Source: Lachnospiraceae bacterium (GTDB taxonomy: Bacteria; Bacillota_A; Clostridia; Lachnospirales; Lachnospiraceae). Taken from it: a stretch of DNA of 47,666 nt. The notes beneath the pieces were generated by a model, which worked only from the letters and a program-made list of their open reading frames with translations, ran no database searches and had not been told where the DNA came from. Shown here piece by piece: positions 1-6,729 of this stretch. Each line of letters begins with the position of its first letter. Positions within the stretch are counted from its first letter, which is position 1. Location of the stretch: the NCBI GenBank assembly GCA_024689605.1, contig JAILDD010000006.1, forward strand, positions 1 through 47,666, written 5' to 3'. The translations under genes and the position numbers were made by a program.

Positions 1-37
1 TCCACCCCAAATAATATTATTGAGGAGGTTCAAAACT

Positions 38-1153
38 ATGTCCGAAACGACAAAAAGCGAGTTTGAACAATTATTGGAAGATTCATTCAAAAATGTCCAC
101 ACAGGTGACATTATTGAAGGAAAGGTACTCTCCGTTACACCGAACGAGATAGCTGTTAACATCGGTTATAAGTCAGACGGAATCGTTACTAAGAATGAGT
201 ACAGCAACGATGCATCCATCGACCTTACTGAGGCAGTGAAGGTTGGCGACACCCTGAGCGTTAAGGTGCTTAAGCTTAATGATGGTGATGGTCAGGTTGT
301 ACTTTCACACAAGAAGGTTGCATCTGAGAAGATCAGCAAGGTTCTTGAAGATGCCTACAACAACCACACAGTTCTTAAGTCCAAAGTTACTGATGTTGTA
401 AAGGGCGGTCTGGTAACGGTTGTTGATGAGGTTTCAGTATTCATTCCTGCAAGCCTTGCATCTGATGTGTTTACTAAGAATCTTAATGTGTTTGCAGACC
501 AGGAAATCGAGTTCTATATGAGCGAGTTTGTTCCTGCAAAGCACAGATATATCGGTGACTGCAAGACTCTCCTTAAAGAGCGTCATGACAAGGAAAAGGA
601 AGAGGCTCTTCAGAGGATTCAGGAAGGCGATATCGTTGAAGGTACAGTAAAGAATGTTACAAGCTTTGGTGCTTTCGTAGATATCGGAGGAATTGACGGT
701 CTGCTTCACATATCTGAAATGAGCTGGGGCAGGATTGATTATCCTCAGAATGTATACAAGAAGGGCGATACCGTAAAGGTTATCGTTAAGAAGATCGAGG
801 GTGAGAAGGTTGCTCTTTCCGCTAAGTTTGACGAGAACAATCCTTGGCTTGATGTAGCTGACAAGTTCCCTATCGGTGCTACAGTTAAGGGTAAGGTTGC
901 CAGAATGACAGATTTTGGTGCTTTTGTTCAGCTTTCTGAGGGCGTTGATGCACTTCTTCATGTATCACAGATCAGCCGTAAGAGGATCGAGAAGCCCGCT
1001 GATGTTCTCAGTGTAGGTGATGAGATCGAGGCTAAGATCGTTGATGTGAACATTGCTGACCATAAGATCTCTCTCAGCATGAAAGAGCTTGCTCCTGAAG
1101 AAGAGGAAGAAGAGACTGCTGCAGAGTCCGGTAATAACGAGGATGCAGAATAA
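38..1153 (+). CDS. rpsA: S1-domain RNA-binding protein (ribosomal protein S1 homologue)
   Basis: Predicted cytoplasmic RNA-binding protein of 371 residues built from repeated S1 (OB-fold) domains. Domain 1 is at about 22-92 and a divergent domain 2 at about 100-175. Two canonical copies sit near 195-264 and 279-348, each with the GAFV..GG/SEG..GLLH.S core. The tail is very acidic (a run of Glu). In the family these proteins bind mRNA at the ribosome, but Firmicute homologues are shorter than the six-domain E. coli S1 and their essentiality varies. The ATG at 38 is chosen because GAGGAGG at 22-28 lies at ideal spacing; an in-frame TTG at 20 overlaps that site and is rejected. In relatives this gene often follows ispH, which would lie just outside the window. 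An intrinsic terminator follows. Confidence 0.9.
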   Translation: MSETTKSEFEQLLEDSFKNVHTGDIIEGKVLSVTPNEIAVNIGYKSDGIVTKNEYSNDASIDLTEAVKVGDTLSVKVLKLNDGDGQVVLSHKKVASEKISKVLEDAYNNHTVLKSKVTDVVKGGLVTVVDEVSVFIPASLASDVFTKNLNVFADQEIEFYMSEFVPAKHRYIGDCKTLLKERHDKEKEEALQRIQEGDIVEGTVKNVTSFGAFVDIGGIDGLLHISEMSWGRIDYPQNVYKKGDTVKVIVKKIEGEKVALSAKFDENNPWLDVADKFPIGATVKGKVARMTDFGAFVQLSEGVDALLHVSQISRKRIEKPADVLSVGDEIEAKIVDVNIADHKISLSMKELAPEEEEEETAAESGNNEDAE

Positions 1154-1168
1154 TTCTGTATAATATCT

Positions 1169-1203
1169 ACAGGACTTGCTCTTGGGGTGAGTCCTGTTTT
1201 TTA
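1169..1203 (+). terminator. Rho-independent terminator after the S1 gene
   Basis: ACAGGACT at 1169-1176 pairs perfectly with AGTCCTGT at 1190-1197, extended by G-U pairs, and a T-rich run follows. It separates the S1 gene from cheR. Confidence 0.85.
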
Positions 1204-1311
1204 TTATCCCAGGGATTTCGTAAAGAATTATACTTTAGATTGAATGCAGTCCGACGGAACCGGCAGAAGAGTGACAGAGGCAGTCCGAATACAGGAAAGG
1301 GGTTATGAATT

Positions 1312-2103
1312 ATGGCGGGAAGCAATGACAGAGATTATGAATATCTGAAGAAGCGTATAATGCAGATTACCGGCGTGGATCTTAACGCTTACAAAGAAAA
1401 CCAGATGAAACGCCGCCTGGATACGCTGATAACCAAAAGGAAGTTCAGCGGGTACGAGGAGTACTGCAATCATGTTAAGAATGACAAGGAAGTAAGGGAA
1501 GAATTTCTGGGGTACATGACCATTAATGTATCCGAATTCTACAGAAATCCTGACCAGTGGGAGTTCCTTGACAAAGAAGTTATTCCTGAACTGATAAAAA
1601 AATTCGGAAAAAATCTTAAGATATGGTCAGCTGCCTGTTCAACGGGCGATGAACCCTATTCCCTGGTTATGGCACTTTCAAAGCACCTTCCTCTCAATAT
1701 GATCAGGATTTATGCGACAGATATTGATAACCAGATACTTGCCCAGGCCAAAAACGGCATTTACGGAGAAAAATCCATAAAAGCAGTGCCGAAAGAATTC
1801 AAGGATAAGTATTTTGAAAAAATCGGTGAGTCATACAAGATAAGCGATGAGATTAAGAGCCGTGTGACATTCAAACAGGGGAATCTGCTGGAAAAGGATT
1901 ATCCCAAGGATTATCATATGATCGTTTGCAGAAATGTGCTGATTTATTTTACGGAAGAAGCGAAGGATGATGTATTCAGACGCTTTAACGAGTCTCTGGT
2001 AAATGAGGGCGTACTTTTCATCGGAAGCACTGAGCAGATAATCAACTACAAATCCATGAATTACGTCCGTAAAAATTCATTCTTTTATGAGAAAAAAATA
2101 TAA
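1312..2103 (+). CDS. cheR: CheR-type chemoreceptor glutamate methyltransferase
   Basis: SAM-dependent protein methyltransferase of 263 residues that in the family methylates glutamates of chemoreceptors during adaptation. The N-terminal helical CheR domain spans about 5-65, with the conserved NVSEFYRNP at 72-80. The Rossmann domain follows, with the SAM-binding motif WSAACSTGDEPYSL at 105-118 and the late motif IVCRNVLIYF. The motif has Asp where most CheR proteins have the first Glu of GEEPYSL, a conservative change. The start is supported by AGGAAAGGGG about 10 bases upstream. It is transcribed alone between two terminators, with no other chemotaxis gene nearby, so its receptors must be encoded elsewhere. 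The organism is therefore probably motile, which fits the sigma-D-like promoter at 6627. Confidence 0.9.
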   Translation: MAGSNDRDYEYLKKRIMQITGVDLNAYKENQMKRRLDTLITKRKFSGYEEYCNHVKNDKEVREEFLGYMTINVSEFYRNPDQWEFLDKEVIPELIKKFGKNLKIWSAACSTGDEPYSLVMALSKHLPLNMIRIYATDIDNQILAQAKNGIYGEKSIKAVPKEFKDKYFEKIGESYKISDEIKSRVTFKQGNLLEKDYPKDYHMIVCRNVLIYFTEEAKDDVFRRFNESLVNEGVLFIGSTEQIINYKSMNYVRKNSFFYEKKI

Positions 2104-2134
2104 AACAATATAAAAGCTTTATTATTTTTATCAT

Positions 2135-2176
2135 AAAAGCCTCATCACTATTCAATGATGGGGCTTTTTATTTTTT
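2135..2176 (+). terminator. Rho-independent terminator after cheR, possibly bidirectional
   Basis: AAAAGCCTCATCA (2135-2147) pairs with TGATGGGGCTTTT (2156-2168) through 13 pairs including one G-U, followed by T-rich sequence. It lies between convergent genes, so it may also end transcription from the minus strand. Confidence 0.9.
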
Positions 2177-2228
2177 TACTATGGGACTAAACACGTGCAA
2201 TGTTTATATCTGATGCAGTGCATTTTGT

Positions 2229-3350
2229 TTATCGCTCACCGTATTCAAACATAGCGGAAAGCACATGTTCTGCATACAGGTTGAATCCGCTGCGGCTTGT
2301 TTTGAATTCGTCTGTGAGCTCGAAGAATATTTCTTTTGATTTATACTCTCTTTTATAAAATGGAGAGAATATGACATCCCACTGTGGCAGGAAGAGTGAT
2401 TTTTTTCTTGTATAACAGTTGCATGCTTTTGCCTGTATACGGTGTTCCTTGTCCACAAAGGTGGCGATTGACTTGTGTATTGCGATATCCTCTGCAGGAA
2501 GATAATAATAATCCCTGAAATTTGCATAGAAATACTTCATTTCTTCTTCGTAAAGAGGAACTTTTAATACTCCGTCTATTCCACTTCCGGAGAAAAAGCA
2601 TCCCAATCCGCGGAAGGAAAGGGGTTTGGGCAGCGGAGAAGAGAAACGCAGTTTCATGATTATTTCCTGGCACCGTTTTTTTCTGGAATCATCATAGTAA
2701 TTTGCTCTTACGCCCATTACACGTACCGGCTTAAGGAACATGTCAGGATAGGCAAGCATGGACGTACAGAAAAGCATTCCCTTGATATCCTCACGGTTGT
2801 GAAGAATTAGTTCTGTCAGAAGCTTCTGGTCACCGTAGCAGACAAAATCATGGTATTTGCTGATGAGTTCGCCTCCGGAATAAATATCTTCACGATCGAG
2901 CCCAAGGAAAGACTCAACGGTTTTCTGTTTTACATCCGACAAACCCAGGATATCCCTGTATCCGGAAATTCTTCTGTATATGTCAATTCCTCTGAATCTC
3001 TCAAGGTCAAACACAAGGTCAAACTGTGCACATTTTTTTGTCAGATAGGGCAGATCAAAACGGTTCCCGTTATAGTGTATCAAAAGCTTGAATCTGTCTG
3101 AAAACTCTGCAAACGCTTTCAGTATCTGAAGCTCTTCCTCGTACTTTTCTGCGAGCCACTGTATGTAATGCCAGCAGTTATCCTTAAAGTATGCTGCCCC
3201 GATCATGTAAAGGTTTGAATTTTCGGGAGTGAGTCCGGTAGTTTCGATATCTATAAACAGGATATCGTCCCTGGTCTCATCTTCTTCTAACAATGTTTCA
3301 ATCGGGTATTGGGGCTCGATGTCCGTGAAATCTCCGTTAAGTACCTTCAT
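2229..3350 (-). CDS. Ribonuclease H-like 3'-5' exonuclease domain protein (YprB-like)
   Basis: Predicted DEDD-type exonuclease of 373 residues. The three exonuclease motifs are visible: Exo I DIETTG (Asp34, Glu36), Exo II HYNGNRFD ending at Asp99, and Exo III HNREDI (His184, Asp188). This matches the RNase_H_2 family (B. subtilis YprB type) of metal-dependent exonucleases; the true substrate is unknown. The C-terminal 150 residues are helical and not recognised. The ATG has AAAGGA 5 bases upstream on its strand. It is one of only two minus-strand genes here and diverges from the GH25-like gene. The intervening 140 bases contain a small inverted repeat GGAAT-ACTG-ATTCC at 3369-3382 and a CCTTGGA direct repeat at 3365 and 3381, of unknown meaning. 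Confidence 0.8.
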   Translation of the reverse strand: MKVLNGDFTDIEPQYPIETLLEEDETRDDILFIDIETTGLTPENSNLYMIGAAYFKDNCWHYIQWLAEKYEEELQILKAFAEFSDRFKLLIHYNGNRFDLPYLTKKCAQFDLVFDLERFRGIDIYRRISGYRDILGLSDVKQKTVESFLGLDREDIYSGGELISKYHDFVCYGDQKLLTELILHNREDIKGMLFCTSMLAYPDMFLKPVRVMGVRANYYDDSRKKRCQEIIMKLRFSSPLPKPLSFRGLGCFFSGSGIDGVLKVPLYEEEMKYFYANFRDYYYLPAEDIAIHKSIATFVDKEHRIQAKACNCYTRKKSLFLPQWDVIFSPFYKREYKSKEIFFELTDEFKTSRSGFNLYAEHVLSAMFEYGER

Positions 3351-3465
3351 TTTGATCCTTTCTGCCTTGGAATACTGATTCCTTGGATGCCTTTATATTA
3401 TTATGGAAGTAATATAATTATTACAGATTTTACTCATAAAATCAAAAGATATTAGTACAAAATAC

Positions 3466-3483
3466 TATAATTTGTGCTATTAT
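3466..3483 (+). promoter_or_regulatory. Promoter -10 elements of the GH25-like gene
   Basis: There are two overlapping -10 candidates: TATAAT at 3466-3471 and an extended TGC-TATTAT at 3475-3483. No good -35 is seen. Either would start transcription 0-12 bases before the ATG, giving an almost leaderless mRNA. Just upstream lie TACTCATA (3431-3438) and AGTACAA (3454-3460), both of which recur at the sortase promoter. Confidence 0.5.
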
Positions 3484-3490
3484 CATATCC

Positions 3491-4645
3491 ATGAGACTAG
3501 ATGATGATTTTGAAGATGATTATACTGCGGATGAGGCGGAACGGCGGGAGCAATCCTACAGACAGGAGGCATCTTCCAGAGCCTTAAGAAGCTCTGTTGT
3601 GATAATAGGGCTTTTTGTGCTTATTACCCTTGGAGTGGTACTTATTGCTAATAAGGGGAAAAGCCAAAACCAGAACAACGCTTCGACAAGGACTGCGCTG
3701 GAAAGCGAAGAGGCAGCCAGATCAGGCCAGTCTGTGGATGAACTTATCAGCGGCAGTACCCTTACTGCATCAGATCTTGATTTTTGGGATGATTATCCGG
3801 AAGACGATGGGGACGACAAATCTGTATCAGCTGGTTCAGCTACACCTACGCCTACGCCGGAAACGGAGGATCCTGCAACTGACGGAAAACATACGCTTAT
3901 AACGCATGCGGATGGTTCTGAAGAGTGGGTAGAGATCAATCCCTATCTTCAGCGGAATATTTACGAGAATGCCGGATTTGTCTATCAGAAGCCTTTTATG
4001 AAATATTATGAGAATAACAGCAGAAGGAGCTATGCCGGTGTTGATATTTCAAAGGATGAAGATTATGTGGATTTTGTAAGGCTCAAATCGTCAGGTGTGG
4101 ATTTTGTGATGCTAAGGCTTGGGCAGAGGGGGTATGCATCAGGTGAAATGTCCCTTGATGAGAATTTTTTGGATAATTATAACAGGGCAAGGGAGGCCGG
4201 GCTTGATATTGGGGTTTATTTCGTGACTGCTGCCGTTAATACCGCTGAAGCGTATGAAGAGGCGACATTTGTTCTGAATACCATCAGTGAGAATTCCATT
4301 ACCCTGGAATATCCTGTGGCGCTTTCCGGAGAAAAGTCCGGGGTCGGAAAGGGAAGAACGGATGAAATGGAAAAGATTCCCAGGACAAATGCCGCCATCA
4401 CATTTATGAAAGCCATAGAAGAGGCCGGCTATTATCCAATAATGTATGGCACAAAAGAAACTCTGATACAGAAATACTCACTTGGCTCTATGATAGGCTA
4501 TGAATTCTGGCTTTCTGAAGTTAGCGACCTGCCCACATATCCATATACCTTCACAATGTGGGAGTATGACTTAAGCGGTGAAGTGGGCGGCATAGCAGGA
4601 GGCGCCAGGATGATCCTGAGTTTTGAGGATTATTCCATGAGATAG
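3491..4645 (+). CDS. Membrane-anchored GH25 (lysozyme-like) protein with a degenerate active site
   Basis: Protein of 384 residues with a short acidic cytoplasmic N-terminus, a TM helix at about 34-53, and a disordered linker including TPTPTPETED near 119-126. A GH25-type domain runs from about 181 to the end. The fold signature is clear: YAGVDIS (Asp185), FVMLRLGQRGY, then A..AG..IGVYF, then MWEYDLSGEVGGIAGG. GH25 muramidases cleave peptidoglycan using an Asp-x-Glu pair. Here that position reads ALSGE, so Ser279 replaces the expected Asp and only Glu281 remains. The usual Asp near the C-terminus (VDLN-like) is also absent. Hydrolysis is doubtful; peptidoglycan binding without cleavage is possible. 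No Shine-Dalgarno sequence precedes the ATG. The last 16 bases overlap the convergent AP2-type gene. Confidence 0.8.
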   Translation: MRLDDDFEDDYTADEAERREQSYRQEASSRALRSSVVIIGLFVLITLGVVLIANKGKSQNQNNASTRTALESEEAARSGQSVDELISGSTLTASDLDFWDDYPEDDGDDKSVSAGSATPTPTPETEDPATDGKHTLITHADGSEEWVEINPYLQRNIYENAGFVYQKPFMKYYENNSRRSYAGVDISKDEDYVDFVRLKSSGVDFVMLRLGQRGYASGEMSLDENFLDNYNRAREAGLDIGVYFVTAAVNTAEAYEEATFVLNTISENSITLEYPVALSGEKSGVGKGRTDEMEKIPRTNAAITFMKAIEEAGYYPIMYGTKETLIQKYSLGSMIGYEFWLSEVSDLPTYPYTFTMWEYDLSGEVGGIAGGARMILSFEDYSMR

Positions 4646-5421
4646 GTGCGGACGGCCTTTGAAATCTTCACTTCCTTGTATATGAGCCAGTAGTCGCTTT
4701 CACTTATATCGGCAATATCGTTTCTGGCATAATTCTTCTTTACGCCGCGGATATTCAGAATATCTGCGGCTTTGTTATACGCGATAGCGGCTGTGATATC
4801 ATCAGGGTAGTCGCCAATGATATAGTTTCCTTTTATGTGTATTCTTGCACGGTAAACAGTTTTTCCCTTATGTATTTCTTTTGTAACACCGATAAAACGA
4901 TTATTTATCTGAAGGTTAGCGGATCTGAAATCAAGTATATCGCCGTTCAGGAAGACATAGTCCCGGCCTTCAACTGCGTAGCTTCTTATGCCGTAACGGT
5001 TGCGTATGTTAAGCTGAAGGCCGTAATCAGCAACAAAGTAGTGGCTGCCGCGCTTCATTATCTTATGGGAAGAATAGTAAAACAGCTCGTCGGCATCAAA
5101 TTTTAAAATTTCCGTGGGTGAAATGTAATAATTGAACATTTTTTTCAGGATATATATTGGGTTTGAAATGTACATACCGTTATCCCTGAAATTGATAAGG
5201 CTTACCCATTTGTCAAAAGAAAGGACATGTTCTTCGGAATAGTCTATGATCAGTGTGGAAGGATCCTCCAAAAGTGTACAGGCCTCAATGAAAGCTTTAT
5301 GGGCTGTCTCTTCATCCGCAAAGCTGCCAAGGCTTATATGTTTTCCGTTCCTTGTTATGGATGTGCGGAAATATGTTGTTCCGTCTTTTTTGGTTGTCTC
5401 ATATACACCGGGTTTGCTCAT
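4630..5421 (-). CDS. AP2-domain protein derived from an HNH-AP2 endonuclease; putative DNA-binding regulator
   Basis: Protein of 263 residues. Residues 4-48 form an AP2-like three-strand/helix unit (GVYETT...YFRTSI...GKHISLGSF...A..AF). A second AP2-like unit is at about 178-224 (GVTKE...YRARIHIKGNYIIGDY...AAIAYNKAADIL). Between them, near 157-170, FLNGD-x-LD-x-R-x-x-NL matches the core of HNH-AP2 homing endonucleases (vDHinGd-x-lDNR-x-x-NL), but the metal-binding His is replaced and no other HNH histidine is evident. It therefore probably binds DNA without cutting it. The start MSKPGVYE at 5421 is preferred over an upstream ATG at 5472 because a perfect TATAAT ends 6 bases before it, predicting a leaderless mRNA. 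It diverges from the sortase gene. A regulatory role is inference; it could also be a nuclease remnant. Confidence 0.7.
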   Translation of the reverse strand: MSKPGVYETTKKDGTTYFRTSITRNGKHISLGSFADEETAHKAFIEACTLLEDPSTLIIDYSEEHVLSFDKWVSLINFRDNGMYISNPIYILKKMFNYYISPTEILKFDADELFYYSSHKIMKRGSHYFVADYGLQLNIRNRYGIRSYAVEGRDYVFLNGDILDFRSANLQINNRFIGVTKEIHKGKTVYRARIHIKGNYIIGDYPDDITAAIAYNKAADILNIRGVKKNYARNDIADISESDYWLIYKEVKISKAVRTYLME

Positions 5422-5427
5422 ATGCCA

Positions 5428-5433
5428 ATTATA
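5428..5433 (-). promoter_or_regulatory. -10 box of the AP2-type gene (leaderless start)
   Basis: The minus strand reads TATAAT followed by six bases and then ATG, so the expected transcription start coincides with the A of the start codon. No convincing -35 is seen. Confidence 0.5.
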
Positions 5434-5444
5434 CACTATAATTC

Positions 5445-5473
5445 TTGAAAAAATGATACATCCAAAGTACAAT
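5445..5473 (+). promoter_or_regulatory. Sigma-A promoter of the sortase gene
   Basis: TTGAAA at 5445-5450 and TACAAT at 5468-5473 are separated by exactly 17 bases. The predicted start is near 5480, about 40 bases before the sortase ATG. Confidence 0.7.
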
Positions 5474-5482
5474 ATTTGTACT
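5466..5482. promoter_or_regulatory. Inverted repeat over the sortase -10 box (candidate operator)
   Basis: AGTACA-ATATT-TGTACT is a perfect 6-base inverted repeat with a 5-base centre. It covers the -10 box and the predicted transcription start, which is a repressor-like position. AGTACAA and TACTCATA recur upstream of the GH25-like gene at 3454 and 3431. Confidence 0.45.
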
Positions 5483-5498
5483 CATAGGGAAAATTTTG

Positions 5499-5522
5499 AT
5501 GTTTACGGTTTATGGATCATGA
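5499..5522 (+). CDS. Possible seven-codon leader peptide before the sortase gene
   Basis: AGGGA at 5486-5490 lies 8 bases before an ATG that opens a seven-codon frame (MFTVYGS). Its TGA overlaps the sortase ATG at 5519 as ATGA. The sortase start itself has no Shine-Dalgarno at normal spacing, so reinitiation from this short frame would explain its translation. It is too short to judge by coding statistics. Confidence 0.35.
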   Translation: MFTVYGS

Positions 5523-6511
5523 TGGACAGGAAATCCGACAGAAAGCTGAATACAGGCAGAAATGCAGGGGGTGAACGGCTGCGGACGGCATCCGGAGGCA
5601 GTCGGAATTTACATAGCGTTTCCGCACGCAGTGCTGACAGCAAAAAAAAGACTTCTGATGAGAAGAATGACCTGGATGATTATTCTCCGGCTATGCAGAA
5701 GCAGATAAAAAAGGAGATGAAGCGCATTAAGTTTCGCAGAAATCTTCTCATCTTTTGTTTTTCATCGGCTGCGGTAGCATGCATCGGATATTTTGTCTGG
5801 TATTATGCTTCTGCTGACCAGAACGGCGGAAGAATGGAACAGCTTTCCGGACTTGTGGGTTCTGATGCCATGAGCAATGTGGAGACAGGATATGTGGCCA
5901 GGATCAGCAATGAGGAAGATGTTGAGAGACCTGATATTCTGGACCAATATAAAACCCTTTATAATTCAAATCGGGACATTATCGGATGGATAACTATCCC
6001 TAACACTAAAATCGATTATCCGGTGATGCAGTACACGGACAACACCTATTATCTTTCCCATAATTTTGACAGGAAAGATGACAAGGCCGGCTGTCTGTTT
6101 ATGGATTGCGGCTGTGATGTGATAAAGGGGAGCGATAATTTCATAATATACGGCCATCACCTGACCAGCGGCAGGATGTTTTCATCCCTTTCAGATTATG
6201 AATCAAAGACTTTTTATGAAAAGCATTCCACCATCAATTTTGATACCATATTTGAGACCGGTACGTACGCTGTTATGTATGCTTTCAGATCAAGGGTGTA
6301 TGATGATATGGATGTAAATTTTAAGTATTATCAGTTCATAAATGCCGATTCTGAAGAGGAATTCAATTCTTACATGAATGAGATGAAAGAGGCCAGCTAT
6401 TATGATACAGGGGTTACAGCTGCATACGGTGACCAGCTGCTGACTCTTTCTACCTGTGACTATCAGGAAGAAAATGGAAGGTTTGTTGTGGTGGCCAAAA
6501 AGATACGCTGA
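5519..6511 (+). CDS. srtB: Class B sortase
   Basis: Membrane cysteine transpeptidase of 330 residues that in the family joins surface proteins to the cell wall. The N-terminal region of about 74 residues is long, basic and cytoplasmic. A TM helix spans about 75-96, and the catalytic domain lies outside the cell. The catalytic His is in YGHHLTSGRMF (about His213), the Cys in LTLSTCDY (about Cys313) and the Arg in GRFVVVAKK (about Arg321). The insert before the Cys and the DIIGWITIPNTKIDYPVMQ motif fit class B. The giant leucine-rich protein just downstream carries a PKTGD sorting signal and is the obvious substrate. The start is at one of two adjacent ATGs (5519 or 5522); longer upstream extensions overlap the promoter. 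Confidence 0.88.
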   Translation: MMDRKSDRKLNTGRNAGGERLRTASGGSRNLHSVSARSADSKKKTSDEKNDLDDYSPAMQKQIKKEMKRIKFRRNLLIFCFSSAAVACIGYFVWYYASADQNGGRMEQLSGLVGSDAMSNVETGYVARISNEEDVERPDILDQYKTLYNSNRDIIGWITIPNTKIDYPVMQYTDNTYYLSHNFDRKDDKAGCLFMDCGCDVIKGSDNFIIYGHHLTSGRMFSSLSDYESKTFYEKHSTINFDTIFETGTYAVMYAFRSRVYDDMDVNFKYYQFINADSEEEFNSYMNEMKEASYYDTGVTAAYGDQLLTLSTCDYQEENGRFVVVAKKIR

Positions 6512-6539
6512 ATCCTGTTTACATAATTTTTTATTTTTC

Positions 6540-6568
6540 TTGAAGAAATCCCCATAAAACGGTATAAT
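6540..6568 (+). promoter_or_regulatory. Sigma-A promoter of the giant leucine-rich protein gene
   Basis: TTGAAG at 6540-6545 and a perfect TATAAT at 6563-6568 are spaced by 17 bases. The predicted start near 6575 gives a leader of about 155 bases. Confidence 0.75.
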
Positions 6569-6626
6569 TCAATTGATTGCGCGGGAGTCTTAAGATTTCC
6601 GGAATTTTTGGTGTGAGTAAAATTAT

Positions 6627-6653
6627 TAAGCTCATTGATAAAAAAGCCGATAA
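6627..6653 (+). promoter_or_regulatory. Sigma-D (sigma-28, motility) type promoter
   Basis: TAAG at 6627-6630, exactly 15 bases, then GCCGATAA at 6646-6653. The B. subtilis sigma-D consensus is TAAA-N15-GCCGATAT, so 3 of 4 and 7 of 8 positions match at ideal spacing. The predicted start is near 6660, inside the leader of the sigma-A transcript. Confidence 0.6.
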
Positions 6654-6677
6654 ATATACATAGGAGCATTAACTGTT

Positions 6678-6714
6678 TTGCAGAAATAAGGAAAGCTTTT
6701 TTCCATGACTGCAA
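6678..6714 (+). promoter_or_regulatory. Leader hairpin next to the ribosome-binding site
   Basis: TTGCAG (6678-6683) pairs with CTGCAA (6709-6714), and inside it GGAAA (6690-6694) pairs with TTTCC (6700-6704). The hairpin ends 3 bases before GGAGG (6718-6722). It may influence translation; no known riboswitch consensus was recognised. Confidence 0.35.
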
Positions 6715-6729
6715 TATGGAGGATGAGAT

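Noticed and set aside
434..961. Minus-strand 175-codon open frame inside the S1 gene
   Set aside because: It lies opposite a clear S1-domain gene, has no ribosome-binding site and no recognisable product; it is a shadow of codon bias.
4630..5472. Longer AP2-type protein starting at 5472
   Set aside because: The extra 17 residues cover the predicted promoter and sortase -35/-10 region and do not resemble the family start; ATG 5421 follows TATAAT directly.
5246..5518. N-terminal extension of the sortase into the AP2-type gene
   Set aside because: It would span the sortase promoter and lie antisense to a real gene.
6601..6729. Cyclic-di-GMP riboswitch in the leader of the giant surface protein gene
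   Set aside because: The conserved GEMM bases and paired stems are not present; GCCGATAA is better explained as a sigma-D -10 box.
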